Positions 52,241 through 60,439 of a stretch of 64,000 nucleotides of DNA are shown here, piece after piece (the first letter of the stretch is position 1; each line of letters starts with the position of its first letter). The DNA comes from an uncultured Lachnospiraceae bacterium (GTDB lineage: Bacteria > Bacillota > Clostridia > Lachnospirales > Lachnospiraceae). Under the pieces are notes generated by a model, which saw only the letters and a program-made list of their open reading frames with translations, searched no databases and was not told the DNA's origin. Made by a program: the position numbers and the translations under genes. The DNA lies in contig CANRFJ010000008.1 in assembly GCA_947629865.1 (NCBI GenBank), forward strand, positions 1 through 64,000, in the 5' to 3' direction.

Positions 52241-52630
52241 CTACGAGGTTCTGATTGCCGATTTGAGCCTCGAAAACTCATTGCTGATGGAATTCATCAA
52301 CGTGTAATATTTCAACTGGTTCTTCGCCAGTTCAACATTCTCCGTACTGATATCAACATTGTTGCCGTCCATGCGGTAACTCAGATTCACCTGCTCCGTA
52401 TATGTGCTGGCGTTCAAGGTATTTAAGTCAATCTTGCTCACCGTCTCGTCCAGAGAATCCGTCCCCGCTACCGCATTGGCAAGATATGTCTCAAACTGCA
52501 CGTCCTTCCGCTTATAATTCGGCGTGTCGGCATTGGCGATATTGTTGGCCAGTACATCGTTGCGCAGCCAGCTCGCGTCCGCCGCTTTGTCCAGCACGTT
52601 GATGTAATTGTAGGCATTCGATAAAACCAT
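52241..52630 (-). CDS. flgB: flagellar proximal rod protein FlgB
   Basis: A 129-residue rod protein, first flagellar gene of the operon. Motifs: LRNDVLANNIANADTPNYKRKDV and LKYYTLMNSISNEFSRLKSAI. It lies 64 bp after codY, as in Bacillus subtilis; I see no convincing separate promoter between them. Confidence 0.95.
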   Translation of the reverse strand: MVLSNAYNYINVLDKAADASWLRNDVLANNIANADTPNYKRKDVQFETYLANAVAGTDSLDETVSKIDLNTLNASTYTEQVNLSYRMDGNNVDISTENVELAKNQLKYYTLMNSISNEFSRLKSAIRTS

Positions 52631-52694
52631 ATACCCGCTCCTTTCTCACAAAAACGCAAATGGCACCATGATAACATCACGATTCCCTTCGCGT

Positions 52695-53477
52695 TTAAGA
52701 ATTCCATTTCTCCCTGTAGTAGTGCTCAAATTCCGTATATACGATATCATTAATGATCTCAATGTGCGTTCCTTTCACTCCGGAGGATTTCGTCCTGATC
52801 AGTCCGGCGCTCTCTAACTTCCGAAGGGCATTTACGATAACTGTCCGCGTAATGCCGATCTGCCCCGCCAGCTTGCTCGTCACGATCATTCCTTCCCGTC
52901 CGCCCAGTTCATGTATCGCATGAGTGACCGCTTTCTGCTCAAGCGGCGTCAAGGTCATAATCGCAGAGGAAAAATTTTTCTGCTTATTGCGCTCCAGATC
53001 CGATTCCTCCTGAACCGCCCGCATCATTTCCAGTCCTACCACAGTGGTGCTGTATTCACTTAAAATAATATCCTCAATACCGAAAGTCTTCTTTTTCCGG
53101 TACAGAAACAGTGTGCCAAGGCGCTCCCCACCAATGCTGATGGGCGTAATCAGCGCTTTCAGGCCTCTTGTAGCCTCCCTGGGAAATCCCAATGTCTCCA
53201 GATTGACGTTTTCCTTTGTTGATAATACATTCAGGAAACGTTCGTTCAGCTTTGAGTCTATATGGCCGCCGCGCTTCTCCTGAACTCCTCGAATTGTCTC
53301 ATCATCGTCCGCAACATAAGTTCCCAGCATCTTCCCCTTGCCGCTTATGATAAAAGCGCTGGCTCCAAGGATCTGCCCCAGCACAGAGCATATATCCATA
53401 AACGCCACTTTGGAAGAATGTCTGTCATTAAGGAGGCGGTTGATTTTACGGGTTTTATCCAGTAACTCAATGCTCAT
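52695..53477 (-). CDS. codY: GTP- and branched-chain amino-acid-sensing regulator CodY
   Basis: A 260-residue global repressor. The N-terminal GAF domain senses Ile/Leu/Val (SAFIISGKGKMLG region) and GTP; the C-terminal winged helix has KLAGQIGITRTVIVNALRKLESAGLI. It governs amino-acid, sporulation and often motility genes. The gene has its own promoter and GAGGAGG ribosome site and sits directly upstream of flgB. Confidence 0.96.
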   Translation of the reverse strand: MSIELLDKTRKINRLLNDRHSSKVAFMDICSVLGQILGASAFIISGKGKMLGTYVADDDETIRGVQEKRGGHIDSKLNERFLNVLSTKENVNLETLGFPREATRGLKALITPISIGGERLGTLFLYRKKKTFGIEDIILSEYSTTVVGLEMMRAVQEESDLERNKQKNFSSAIMTLTPLEQKAVTHAIHELGGREGMIVTSKLAGQIGITRTVIVNALRKLESAGLIRTKSSGVKGTHIEIINDIVYTEFEHYYREKWNS

Positions 53478-53505
53478 GGCATCCTCCTCGGAATCTTATG
53501 GAACA

Positions 53506-53534
53506 ATTTTATCATAAAACAGTTTAAATGACAA
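53506..53534 (-). promoter_or_regulatory. promoter of codY, possibly of the flagellar operon
   Basis: Minus strand TTGTCA (53529-53534), 17-bp spacer, TAAAAT (53506-53511), immediately after the topA stop codon. Since no other clear promoter precedes flgB, transcription from here may continue through the flagellar genes. Confidence 0.65.
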
Positions 53535-53537
53535 GCA

Positions 53538-55604
53538 TTAACTCTTTTGCTTTTCGATTATTGTCGAACAGGCGCTGTCCGCGCACACTAATTTGTTCCC
53601 CTTGTCTAAGAGCATCCCGCCGCATTTGGGGCATTTTTCTCCGGACGGCCTCTGCCACGTCATGACATCACACTCCGGATTGTTCTCACAGCCGTAGTAG
53701 CGGCGTCCCTTCTGCGTCTTCTTGATCACAATCTGTCCGCCGCACTTGGGACAGGTCACGCCGATTTTCTCATAATACGGTTTCGTGTTGCGGCACTCCG
53801 GAAATCCGGGACATGCCAGAAATTTCCCGTGTGGGCCGTATTTAATTACCATATTTTTCCCGCACTGGTCGCAGATCACGTCCGTGACCTCATCTGCAAT
53901 CTCAACCTTTTCCAGTTCCTTCTCCGCCTGAGTGACGGACTCCTTCAAATCCGGATAAAAATTCCGGATAATCGTCTTCCACTCCACGTCCCCGTCAGCC
54001 ACGCTGTCTAACAGGGCCTCCATCGTAGCCGTAAAATTCACATCTACAATCCCCGGAAAATTTGTGAGCATAATCCGGTTTACAATCTCTCCCAATTCTG
54101 ACAGGTACAGATTCTTCTGCTCCTTCACCACATAGCGTCGGGAGATCAGTGTGGAAATGGTGGGGGCATAGGTGCTCGGCCGCCCGATTCCCAGCTCCTC
54201 CAGCGCCTTTACAAGGGACGCCTCGGTATAGTGGGCCGGCGGCTGGGTAAAATGCTGTTCCTTTTCCAGCTTTTCCAACTGAAGGCGGGAATCCTCCTTT
54301 AATTTTGCCAGGGCCGTATTGGCCTCCTCCTTGTCGTCCTCTCCCTGATATACCGCCATAAATCCGGGAAATACCAGTTTTGAACCGGCGCTCGTAAAGC
54401 GGTGTCCTCCCCCGTCTATGCGGACAGATACCGTCTCGTACCGGGCCGAATGCATCCGGCTCGCCACAAAGCGCTTCCATATCAGCTGGTACAGCCGGAA
54501 CTGATCCCTGCTCAGCGAGTCCTTCACCTGGGCGGGAGTGAGTTCCACATAGGTGGGGCGGATCGCCTCGTGGGCGTCCTGGATATTTTTCCCGCTCCCG
54601 GCAGTATTCGCTCCCTCTGTAATATTTTCACTTCCGTAATTTTCTGTGATAAATTCGCGGCAGGCAGTGTCTGCCTCCTCCGAAATTCTGGTAGAATCTG
54701 TACGAAGATAGGTAATCAGTCCAATCGTGCCGTGTCCTTTGACCGCCACGCCCTCATAGAGCTGCTGCGCAACCTGCATCGTCTTTCTCGTGGCAAAATT
54801 TAACTGTTTGGCGCCCTCCTGCTGAAGCGTAGAGGTCGTAAATGGCAGAGGCGGCTTCTTCGTGCGCTCGCCCCGACGGATCGAGGAAATGTGATAGTCT
54901 GCTCCCTGCAGTTCGCCCACTATGCGCTCCACGTCTTCCTTTCCGGATATCTCTCTCTTTTCCGGATCGCCGTAATATTTGGCTGTCAGCGGCTTTTTTA
55001 CGCCGGACACGGCAAAAGACGCCTCCAGGCTCCAGTACTCCTTTGGTATAAACGCCTCAATCTCCTTTTCCCTGTCGGCGATAATACGCAGGGCAACCGA
55101 CTGGACACGGCCGGCGCTCAGGCCTCTCTTTACCTTGGCCCACAGCAGGGGACTGATGGAGTATCCCACCATACGATCCAGCACGCGTCTGGCCTGCTGG
55201 GCGTCCACGAGATCCATATCAATGCCTCTGGACTGCTTCAACGCCTGTCGCACGGCATTTTTGGTTATTTCGTTAAAGGTGATGCGGCTGGTCTTCGCCG
55301 GATCCAGTTTAAGGGCCTGGCACAGATGCCAGGAGATCGCCTCGCCCTCCCGGTCTGGATCAGTCGCCAGATAGATTTTGTCGGCCTTCCTGACCTCCTT
55401 GCGGAGTCCCGCCAGAAGTTCGCCCTTTCCCCTTATCGTAATGTAATGGGGTTCAAAATCGTGTTCCATGTCAATTCCCATCTGACTTTTCGGCATATCC
55501 CTGACATGTCCGTTTGAGGCCACTACCTCGTAGTTCTTCCCCAGAAATTTTTTGATCGTCTTAGATTTTGCCGGTGACTCGACGATGATAAGATTCTTAG
55601 CCAT
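53538..55604 (-). CDS. topA: DNA topoisomerase I
   Basis: A 688-residue type IA topoisomerase that relaxes negative supercoils. The N-terminal TOPRIM domain starts at IIVESPAKSKTI; DPDREGEAISWHL supplies metal-binding acidic residues; the active-site Tyr is in GLITYLRTDSTR. The C-terminus has three zinc ribbons (CDQC...C, CPKC...C, CPKC...C). The start is ATG 55604; a frame extending upstream is a repeat relic. It is transcribed from a promoter near 55700. Confidence 0.97.
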   Translation of the reverse strand: MAKNLIIVESPAKSKTIKKFLGKNYEVVASNGHVRDMPKSQMGIDMEHDFEPHYITIRGKGELLAGLRKEVRKADKIYLATDPDREGEAISWHLCQALKLDPAKTSRITFNEITKNAVRQALKQSRGIDMDLVDAQQARRVLDRMVGYSISPLLWAKVKRGLSAGRVQSVALRIIADREKEIEAFIPKEYWSLEASFAVSGVKKPLTAKYYGDPEKREISGKEDVERIVGELQGADYHISSIRRGERTKKPPLPFTTSTLQQEGAKQLNFATRKTMQVAQQLYEGVAVKGHGTIGLITYLRTDSTRISEEADTACREFITENYGSENITEGANTAGSGKNIQDAHEAIRPTYVELTPAQVKDSLSRDQFRLYQLIWKRFVASRMHSARYETVSVRIDGGGHRFTSAGSKLVFPGFMAVYQGEDDKEEANTALAKLKEDSRLQLEKLEKEQHFTQPPAHYTEASLVKALEELGIGRPSTYAPTISTLISRRYVVKEQKNLYLSELGEIVNRIMLTNFPGIVDVNFTATMEALLDSVADGDVEWKTIIRNFYPDLKESVTQAEKELEKVEIADEVTDVICDQCGKNMVIKYGPHGKFLACPGFPECRNTKPYYEKIGVTCPKCGGQIVIKKTQKGRRYYGCENNPECDVMTWQRPSGEKCPKCGGMLLDKGNKLVCADSACSTIIEKQKS

Positions 55605-55625
55605 TTTAACCTCTATTCCGGAGCG
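55605..55625 (-). repeat. relic tail of the structured pre-start element at topA
   Basis: On the minus strand GCGCTCCGGAATAGAGG precedes topA and keeps the tail and Shine-Dalgarno of the repeat family. No hairpin 1 to 3 is recognisable further upstream, so it is a remnant or a chance match. Confidence 0.5.
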
Positions 55626-55689
55626 CGCTGATACCAGTGCGAACAAATCTGCCTGCTCCCTTACTATTTTTCCAATGAAACCTTAAAAC

Positions 55690-55718
55690 AGCATACACCA
55701 TTTTTTTTTGACTTTCAA
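55690..55718 (-). promoter_or_regulatory. promoter of topA
   Basis: Minus strand TTGAAA (55713-55718), 17-bp spacer, TATGCT (55690-55695). Just upstream of the -35 (about 55727-55763) lies an array of A-tracts of four to six A separated by single T, which may act as an UP element or bent DNA. Confidence 0.65.
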
Positions 55719-55785
55719 GGAAAAGATAAAATTTTATTTTTATTTTATTTTTATTTTTTGTAAAGATTCTGTAATTTTTTATCCC

Positions 55786-56859
55786 CTAAGAGAGGACAAA
55801 ATATCCTCTCGCAGTCTCCCGAATCCTGTCCTCCTTTTTCAGTTTCAGAATTCCTTTCATCGCCTCGGTTCGGCTAATCTTCAGTTCTGCCGCCACTCGG
55901 TCCAGATGAACCGGCACGGCTCCCATGCAGGCCAGTATCCTCTCCTCCGCCGTCTCCTCCCCTCCTGTCTTTTCCGCGCCGTCAGCCGGAGTGACGCCGT
56001 AGTATTCCAGAATATCCTGAGGCGAAGTCACGGGAACGGCTCCCTGGCGAATCAGGCGGTTGCAGCCGACGCTGAGAACATCCCCGATTCGGCCGGGAAC
56101 CACAAAAACGTCTTTTCCCTGCTCAAGCGCCGCATCTGCCGTGATCAGGGAGCCGCTCCTCTCCCTCGCCTCCACGAGGAGAATCCCGTCGGAGAGCCCG
56201 CTTATGATGCGGTTTCTCATGGGGAAAAACGAAGGGCGCGCCCGCATCTCCACCGGCAGTTCGGAGAGAATCCCGCCCCTCCTTTTTATACAGTCATACA
56301 GCCTCCGGTGCTCGGCCGGATAGCAGACATCTACCCCGCAGCCGAGGACGGCATAGGTCTTCCCGCCGCCCTCCAGCGCCCCCTGGTGGGCCCAGCCGTC
56401 AATCCCTCTCGCCATTCCGCTTATGACTTCCAGCCCCGCCTCCGCCAGGTGACGGCCAAACAGCCGCGCCATATCGCGCCCGTAGGCGGTACAGTCCCTG
56501 GCGCCCACGATACCGATTACCGGACGGGACATATCCGGCAGTTCTCCCCTTATATACAGATGCTTGGGAGGCTGATAGATCCACCGCAGCCTCTCAGGAT
56601 ACTCCCTGTCAAAGCAGGAGACATACCGGATCCCCCTCTCTCCAAGAGCCTCCCATTCGCGTCTGGCCTCCTCTCTGCCGCGGCTGTCCGACAGCGTGCG
56701 GATACAGGCCGGCGACAGTCCCCGGACACGGGACAGCCGCCGGGCGTCGGCCCGGTATATCTCCGACAGGGCGCCAAAGTGCTCCAGGAGCCGCTCCGCC
56801 CTCTTTACCCCTATGCCCGGCCTGGTGCAGAGCCAGTAAGCAATGTATTTGTCCTCCAT
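55786..56859 (-). CDS. dprA: DNA-processing protein DprA
   Basis: A 357-residue protein that loads RecA on incoming single-stranded DNA during transformation. An N-terminal helix-hairpin-helix-like part is followed by the Rossmann-type core (VIGIVGARDCTAYGRDMARL, SGMARGIDGWAHQGAL, LGCGVDVCYPAEH) and a C-terminal winged-helix-like DprA domain. It directly follows comM (four bases), the usual comM-dprA-topA order in Clostridia. Confidence 0.95.
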   Translation of the reverse strand: MEDKYIAYWLCTRPGIGVKRAERLLEHFGALSEIYRADARRLSRVRGLSPACIRTLSDSRGREEARREWEALGERGIRYVSCFDREYPERLRWIYQPPKHLYIRGELPDMSRPVIGIVGARDCTAYGRDMARLFGRHLAEAGLEVISGMARGIDGWAHQGALEGGGKTYAVLGCGVDVCYPAEHRRLYDCIKRRGGILSELPVEMRARPSFFPMRNRIISGLSDGILLVEARERSGSLITADAALEQGKDVFVVPGRIGDVLSVGCNRLIRQGAVPVTSPQDILEYYGVTPADGAEKTGGEETAEERILACMGAVPVHLDRVAAELKISRTEAMKGILKLKKEDRIRETARGYFVLS

Positions 56860-56862
56860 ACC

Positions 56863-58383
56863 CTACCTCCAGTATTTTTTATTGATACTCCGGAGACACA
56901 CCGCCTCTGTGATGTGCTCCTCCGTAATCGCGTCGCTCTCGTCCATATCCGCAATGGTTCTGGCCACCCGTATAATCCGCGAGAGCCGCCTCATACTGCA
57001 GTCGCCCTCCCGAAAAAATTCCTCCAGATATTCCCTCTGCGGCCGGCCCAGCGCACAGTATCTCTCCATCGACTTTCCCGGCATTTCCCCGTTGTAGGAA
57101 AAGTCCTCGCTCCGGTAACGCTCTTTTTGTATATCCATCGTGCGCTGCACTCTCTTTCGTATCGCCGCCGAGTCCTCTCCCCCGCTCTGATAGAGATGAA
57201 ATTCCGGCAGGCCCGTCTCCACACAGATATCCATACGATCCAGCAGGGGCTCGCTGAGCTTATTGAGGTATCTCCGTATGTCACCCTCCGTGCAGCGGCA
57301 CCTCTCCCTGTCGGGGTAAAACCCGCAGCGGCATGGATTCATGGCGGCCAGGAAAATGCAGTCCGACGGATACTCACTGGTCTGCCCCAGCCGCGAGACC
57401 GTCACCCGACGCTCCTCCAGCGGCTGGCGCAGCGCCTCCAGCGCCGCCCGCGAAAATTCCGGCAGTTCGTCCAGAAAGAGCACGCCCTTTGCCGCCAGCG
57501 TAATCTCCCCCGGCACGGGAATCCGCCCGCCGCCCGTGAGTGCCGCAGGCGTCGCCGTGTGGTGGGGCGTGCGGAACGGCCTCCTTGTGACAATGGGCTC
57601 CTCTCCTGACAATAAGCCGCAGATGCTGTATATCCTTGTCAGTTCCAGACTCTCCTCCAGAGACATCTCCGGCATAATCGAGGGGATTCTCTTTGCCACC
57701 ATCGTCTTGCCGCTGCCCGGCGGCCCGATCATCAGGAGATTGTGCCTTCCGCTGACAGCAATCTCCGCCGCCCGCTTCAGTCCCTCCTGTCCGCACACCT
57801 CGGAAAAGTCGCCGCTCTCCTTCGCCCTCTTTTTATACTCCTCAAACGAAAAACGAATCGGCGCCAGCTTCTTCTCCCCGCGCAGAAAATCCAGCGCCTC
57901 CCGGATGGCGGAGACTCCGTATACCTCTACGTCCGGCAGCGCGCCTCCCTCAGAGGCGTTTCCCGCCGGAACAACAAATTTTTTTATTCCCTGTCTGCGT
58001 CCCTCCATAATCATGGCCAGCACGCCCTTTACCTCCCGTATGCTGCCGTCCAGCCCCAGTTCCCCTATTAAGAGCGTCTGTTCTGTCAGATCTTCGGAAA
58101 GATAACCGAAAGCGGTCAAAAGTGAAATTGCGATGGGAAGGTCAAAACTGGTTCCTTCCTTTCTCAGATTGGCCGGTGAAAGATTTACGGTAATCCGTCT
58201 GGCCGGAAGCCGGATCCCGATATTGCGCAGGGCAATGCGCACCCGCTCTCTGGCCTCCTTTACCGCCGAAGCCAGATATCCCACCATATCAAAAACAGGC
58301 AGACCATCATTGACGTCTGCCTCTATGCGGATCACTCTGGCCTCCATGCCGGATACGTCCGCCCCGTATACGCTGCAAAACAT
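56863..58383 (-). CDS. comM: ComM/YifB family magnesium chelatase-like AAA+ ATPase
   Basis: A 506-residue protein: N-terminal Lon-protease-like subdomain (residues 1-165), AAA+ core with Walker A GPPGSGKTMVAKR and a Walker B-type VLFLDELPEF, a zinc-finger-like segment (MNPCRCGFYPDRERCRC) and a C-terminal Mg-chelatase helical domain. ComM is a helicase that extends heteroduplex during transformation. No catalytic loss is apparent. Confidence 0.94.
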   Translation of the reverse strand: MFCSVYGADVSGMEARVIRIEADVNDGLPVFDMVGYLASAVKEARERVRIALRNIGIRLPARRITVNLSPANLRKEGTSFDLPIAISLLTAFGYLSEDLTEQTLLIGELGLDGSIREVKGVLAMIMEGRRQGIKKFVVPAGNASEGGALPDVEVYGVSAIREALDFLRGEKKLAPIRFSFEEYKKRAKESGDFSEVCGQEGLKRAAEIAVSGRHNLLMIGPPGSGKTMVAKRIPSIMPEMSLEESLELTRIYSICGLLSGEEPIVTRRPFRTPHHTATPAALTGGGRIPVPGEITLAAKGVLFLDELPEFSRAALEALRQPLEERRVTVSRLGQTSEYPSDCIFLAAMNPCRCGFYPDRERCRCTEGDIRRYLNKLSEPLLDRMDICVETGLPEFHLYQSGGEDSAAIRKRVQRTMDIQKERYRSEDFSYNGEMPGKSMERYCALGRPQREYLEEFFREGDCSMRRLSRIIRVARTIADMDESDAITEEHITEAVCLRSINKKYWR

Positions 58384-58484
58384 ACGTCCTCCTCCCGGAG
58401 AATCAATCTGCCTGTATTATATACTATGATATATGTAATTGCAAGATGCGTTCAGACGATGAGCGCACCCGCTGTGCGCGGCGC

Positions 58485-58946
58485 TCACTGTCCCTGCTGG
58501 TCAAGAATCTTCTTGATCTCGTCCATAAAGGTGCTGACATCTTTAAAATCCCTGTATACCGAGGCGAAGCGCACATAGGCGACGGAGTCCAGATCCTTCA
58601 GTTTGTCCATAAGTATCTCCCCGATACGGCTGCTGGGCACCTCCTTCTCCCCCAGGTTAAATACCGCGCTCTCCACACTGTCCACCAGCTCGTTGATCTG
58701 GTCTACGGAAATCGGCCTCTTGATGCAGGAGCGGAACACGCCCCTCTCAATCTTCGAGCGGTCATAGGGTTCTCTGGCCTCGTCTTTTTTGATAATCACA
58801 AGCGGTATCGTCTCCAGCTTCTCATAGGTAGTAAAACGCTTCCCGCACTTCTCACACTTGCGGCGTCGCCGGATGGAATTGTTGTCGTCCGCCGGACGGG
58901 AATCAATCACCTTGGTATTTGCCTCTCCACAAAATGGACATTTCAT
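58485..58946 (-). CDS. nrdR: transcriptional repressor NrdR
   Basis: A 153-residue repressor of ribonucleotide reductase genes. It has an N-terminal zinc ribbon (CPFCGEANTKVIDSR ... CEKCGKRFTTYE) and an ATP-cone domain (IIKKDEAREPYDRSKI) that senses ATP/dATP. No nrd genes are in the window. A near-palindrome ACTACATTTTGTACT (complement of 59016-59030) lies downstream of its promoter and may be an operator. Confidence 0.96.
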   Translation of the reverse strand: MKCPFCGEANTKVIDSRPADDNNSIRRRRKCEKCGKRFTTYEKLETIPLVIIKKDEAREPYDRSKIERGVFRSCIKRPISVDQINELVDSVESAVFNLGEKEVPSSRIGEILMDKLKDLDSVAYVRFASVYRDFKDVSTFMDEIKKILDQQGQ

Positions 58947-59044
58947 AGTAAACCCCTTTTCTGCACGGCTTTTTTATCCGGCTGGCCTGCGGACGCCGTG
59001 CCGACGCAGACCGGTAGTACAAAATGTAGTATCTCTCTTGTTTT

Positions 59045-59073
59045 AGTATAGTGTATTTTGTGCGGTATGTAAA
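59045..59073 (-). promoter_or_regulatory. promoter of nrdR
   Basis: Minus strand TTTACA (59068-59073), 17-bp spacer, TATACT (59045-59050). The -10 is part of ACACTATACT, which resembles one half of an NrdR box, so autoregulation is possible. Confidence 0.6.
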
Positions 59074-59127
59074 GAGGCAAATCCGCGAGCGGAAGGCGGC
59101 AGGGCGGTTCCCGCGACGGGCATACTC

Positions 59128-59385
59128 TCAGCAGCACTTTTTCCGCACCTTGTCCAGATTCACCTCCACCAGAATCAGATCGCAGCCAATTTTACATATA
59201 TTGCATATCTCGATTACAAATTCCTCCTCGCGCCCCAGCACGCCGAAAAATTTGCAGGGGCCCGGCACAATGATATGGGTGATTCTGCCGGTGCACAGGT
59301 CAAATTCCACATCTTCGACATAGCCCAGACGCTCGCCGTCGCATATGTTGATTACTTCCTTTTCCTTTAAGTCACAGATTCTCAT
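59128..59385 (-). CDS. YlmC/YmxH family sporulation-associated protein (PRC-barrel)
   Basis: An 85-residue PRC-barrel-like protein (MRICDLKEKEVINICDGERLGYVEDVEFD...) of the YlmC/YmxH family. It is Cys-rich (CNICKIGC, KKCC end). I start at ATG 59385; the longer open frame upstream is not typical of the family. It lies divergently next to sigG, the usual place in Clostridia, which supports a sporulation link; exact role unknown. Confidence 0.85.
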   Translation of the reverse strand: MRICDLKEKEVINICDGERLGYVEDVEFDLCTGRITHIIVPGPCKFFGVLGREEEFVIEICNICKIGCDLILVEVNLDKVRKKCC

Positions 59386-59540
59386 ATAATCCGGTTCTCT
59401 CCTGTCACACGGCCTCCGCCCGTCACCGCCGCAGGCCGGCGACTCCTTTTTTACCATTATATTTTCCCGCGCATAATTCGTTCCCGTTTCGTCAATCCTA
59501 CTTAGTAGATTACCAGACAGAAAATGAAATGGAGGATATC

Positions 59541-60317
59541 ATGGCTCAGTACAAGGTCGAAATATGCGGCATTAACACAAGCAAACTGCCACTTCTCTCC
59601 AATGATGAAAAAGATGAACTCTTTCAGAAAATACTAGCAGGTGATAAAGAGGCAAGGGAAAAGTACATCAAGGGAAATCTGCGACTGGTCTTGAGTATAA
59701 TACAGCGGTTCAACAACAGCAACGAAAACATTGACGACCTGTTCCAGATCGGCTGTATCGGCCTGATCAAAGCCATTGACAATTTCGATATAAAGCAGGA
59801 GGTAAAATTTTCCACTTATGCCGTGCCCATGATCATCGGCGAAGTGCGCCGATATCTGCGGGACAACAACGCCATACGAGTCAGCCGCTCCCTGCGTGAC
59901 ACCGCCTACAAGGCCATCTATGCCAAAGAGGCCATTATGAAAAAGCAGGAAAAGGAGCCCACACTGGAAGAAATATCCGCGGCCATCGACGTACCGGCGG
60001 AGGATATCGCCTTCGCCCTGGACGCCATACAGAGTCCGGTCTCCCTCTATGAGCCGGTGTACTCAGAGGGCGGCGACACTCTGTATATTATGGATCAGAT
60101 CAGCGACAAAAAAAACAGGGAGAACAGCTGGGTGGAGCACCTCTCGCTGAAGGACGCCATGAAAAGCCTGCCGGAGCGCGAAAACCATATTATACGCCTC
60201 CGCTACTTCGAGGGAAAAACCCAGATGGAAGTGGCAGAGGAAATCCACATCTCACAGGCACAGGTCTCCCGCCTGGAAAAAAATGCGCTCAATACGATGA
60301 AAAACCATCTCATGTAG
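59541..60317 (+). CDS. sigG: sporulation sigma factor SigG
   Basis: A 258-residue forespore late sigma factor. ATG 59541 (MAQYKVEICGINTSKLPLL) has GGAGG five bases before it. It carries the family's N-terminal GINTSKLP box (bound by SpoIIAB/CsfB in Bacillus), regions 2 (LVLSIIQRF, DDLFQIGCIGLIKAIDNFD) and 4 (KTQMEVAEEIHISQAQVSRLE). Its presence shows that the organism is, or derives from, a spore former. I could not define its promoter. Confidence 0.95.
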   Translation: MAQYKVEICGINTSKLPLLSNDEKDELFQKILAGDKEAREKYIKGNLRLVLSIIQRFNNSNENIDDLFQIGCIGLIKAIDNFDIKQEVKFSTYAVPMIIGEVRRYLRDNNAIRVSRSLRDTAYKAIYAKEAIMKKQEKEPTLEEISAAIDVPAEDIAFALDAIQSPVSLYEPVYSEGGDTLYIMDQISDKKNRENSWVEHLSLKDAMKSLPERENHIIRLRYFEGKTQMEVAEEIHISQAQVSRLEKNALNTMKNHLM

Positions 60318-60346
60318 GAGACGCCTCCCCTCCGGAAACGGCAGAA

Positions 60347-60399
60347 CCTCCGCTCTCCCCTCTCCGCACTTCATTGCGGTTTTCGGAGGGAAGCGGAGG
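60347..60399. terminator. inverted repeat between convergent sigG and sugar-binding gene
   Basis: CCTCCGCT (60347-60354) and AGCGGAGG (60392-60399) form a perfect stem, with inner CCG/CGG and CCGCA/TGCGG pairs. It lies between two convergent stop codons. A poor T-run makes it only a probable bidirectional terminator. Confidence 0.5.
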
Positions 60400-60439
60400 C
60401 CCTGTTATCTATTTCAAACTCTCACCTCTTAGCATTGAA

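Noticed and set aside
55733..55760. T-rich stretch between dprA and topA as an intrinsic terminator of dprA
   Set aside because: On the minus strand it reads as A-tracts, not T, and no stable stem adjoins it in the right orientation.
55708..57609. Long open frame on the plus strand opposite dprA/comM
   Set aside because: It is antisense to two clearly conserved genes, with Arg/Pro/His-rich composition typical of shadow frames.
59465..59510. Possible sigma-F/G promoter (GCATA with a CAATCCTA-like box) before sigG
   Set aside because: Spacing of 17 bp or more and the -10 match are outside the usual range, so I do not annotate it.
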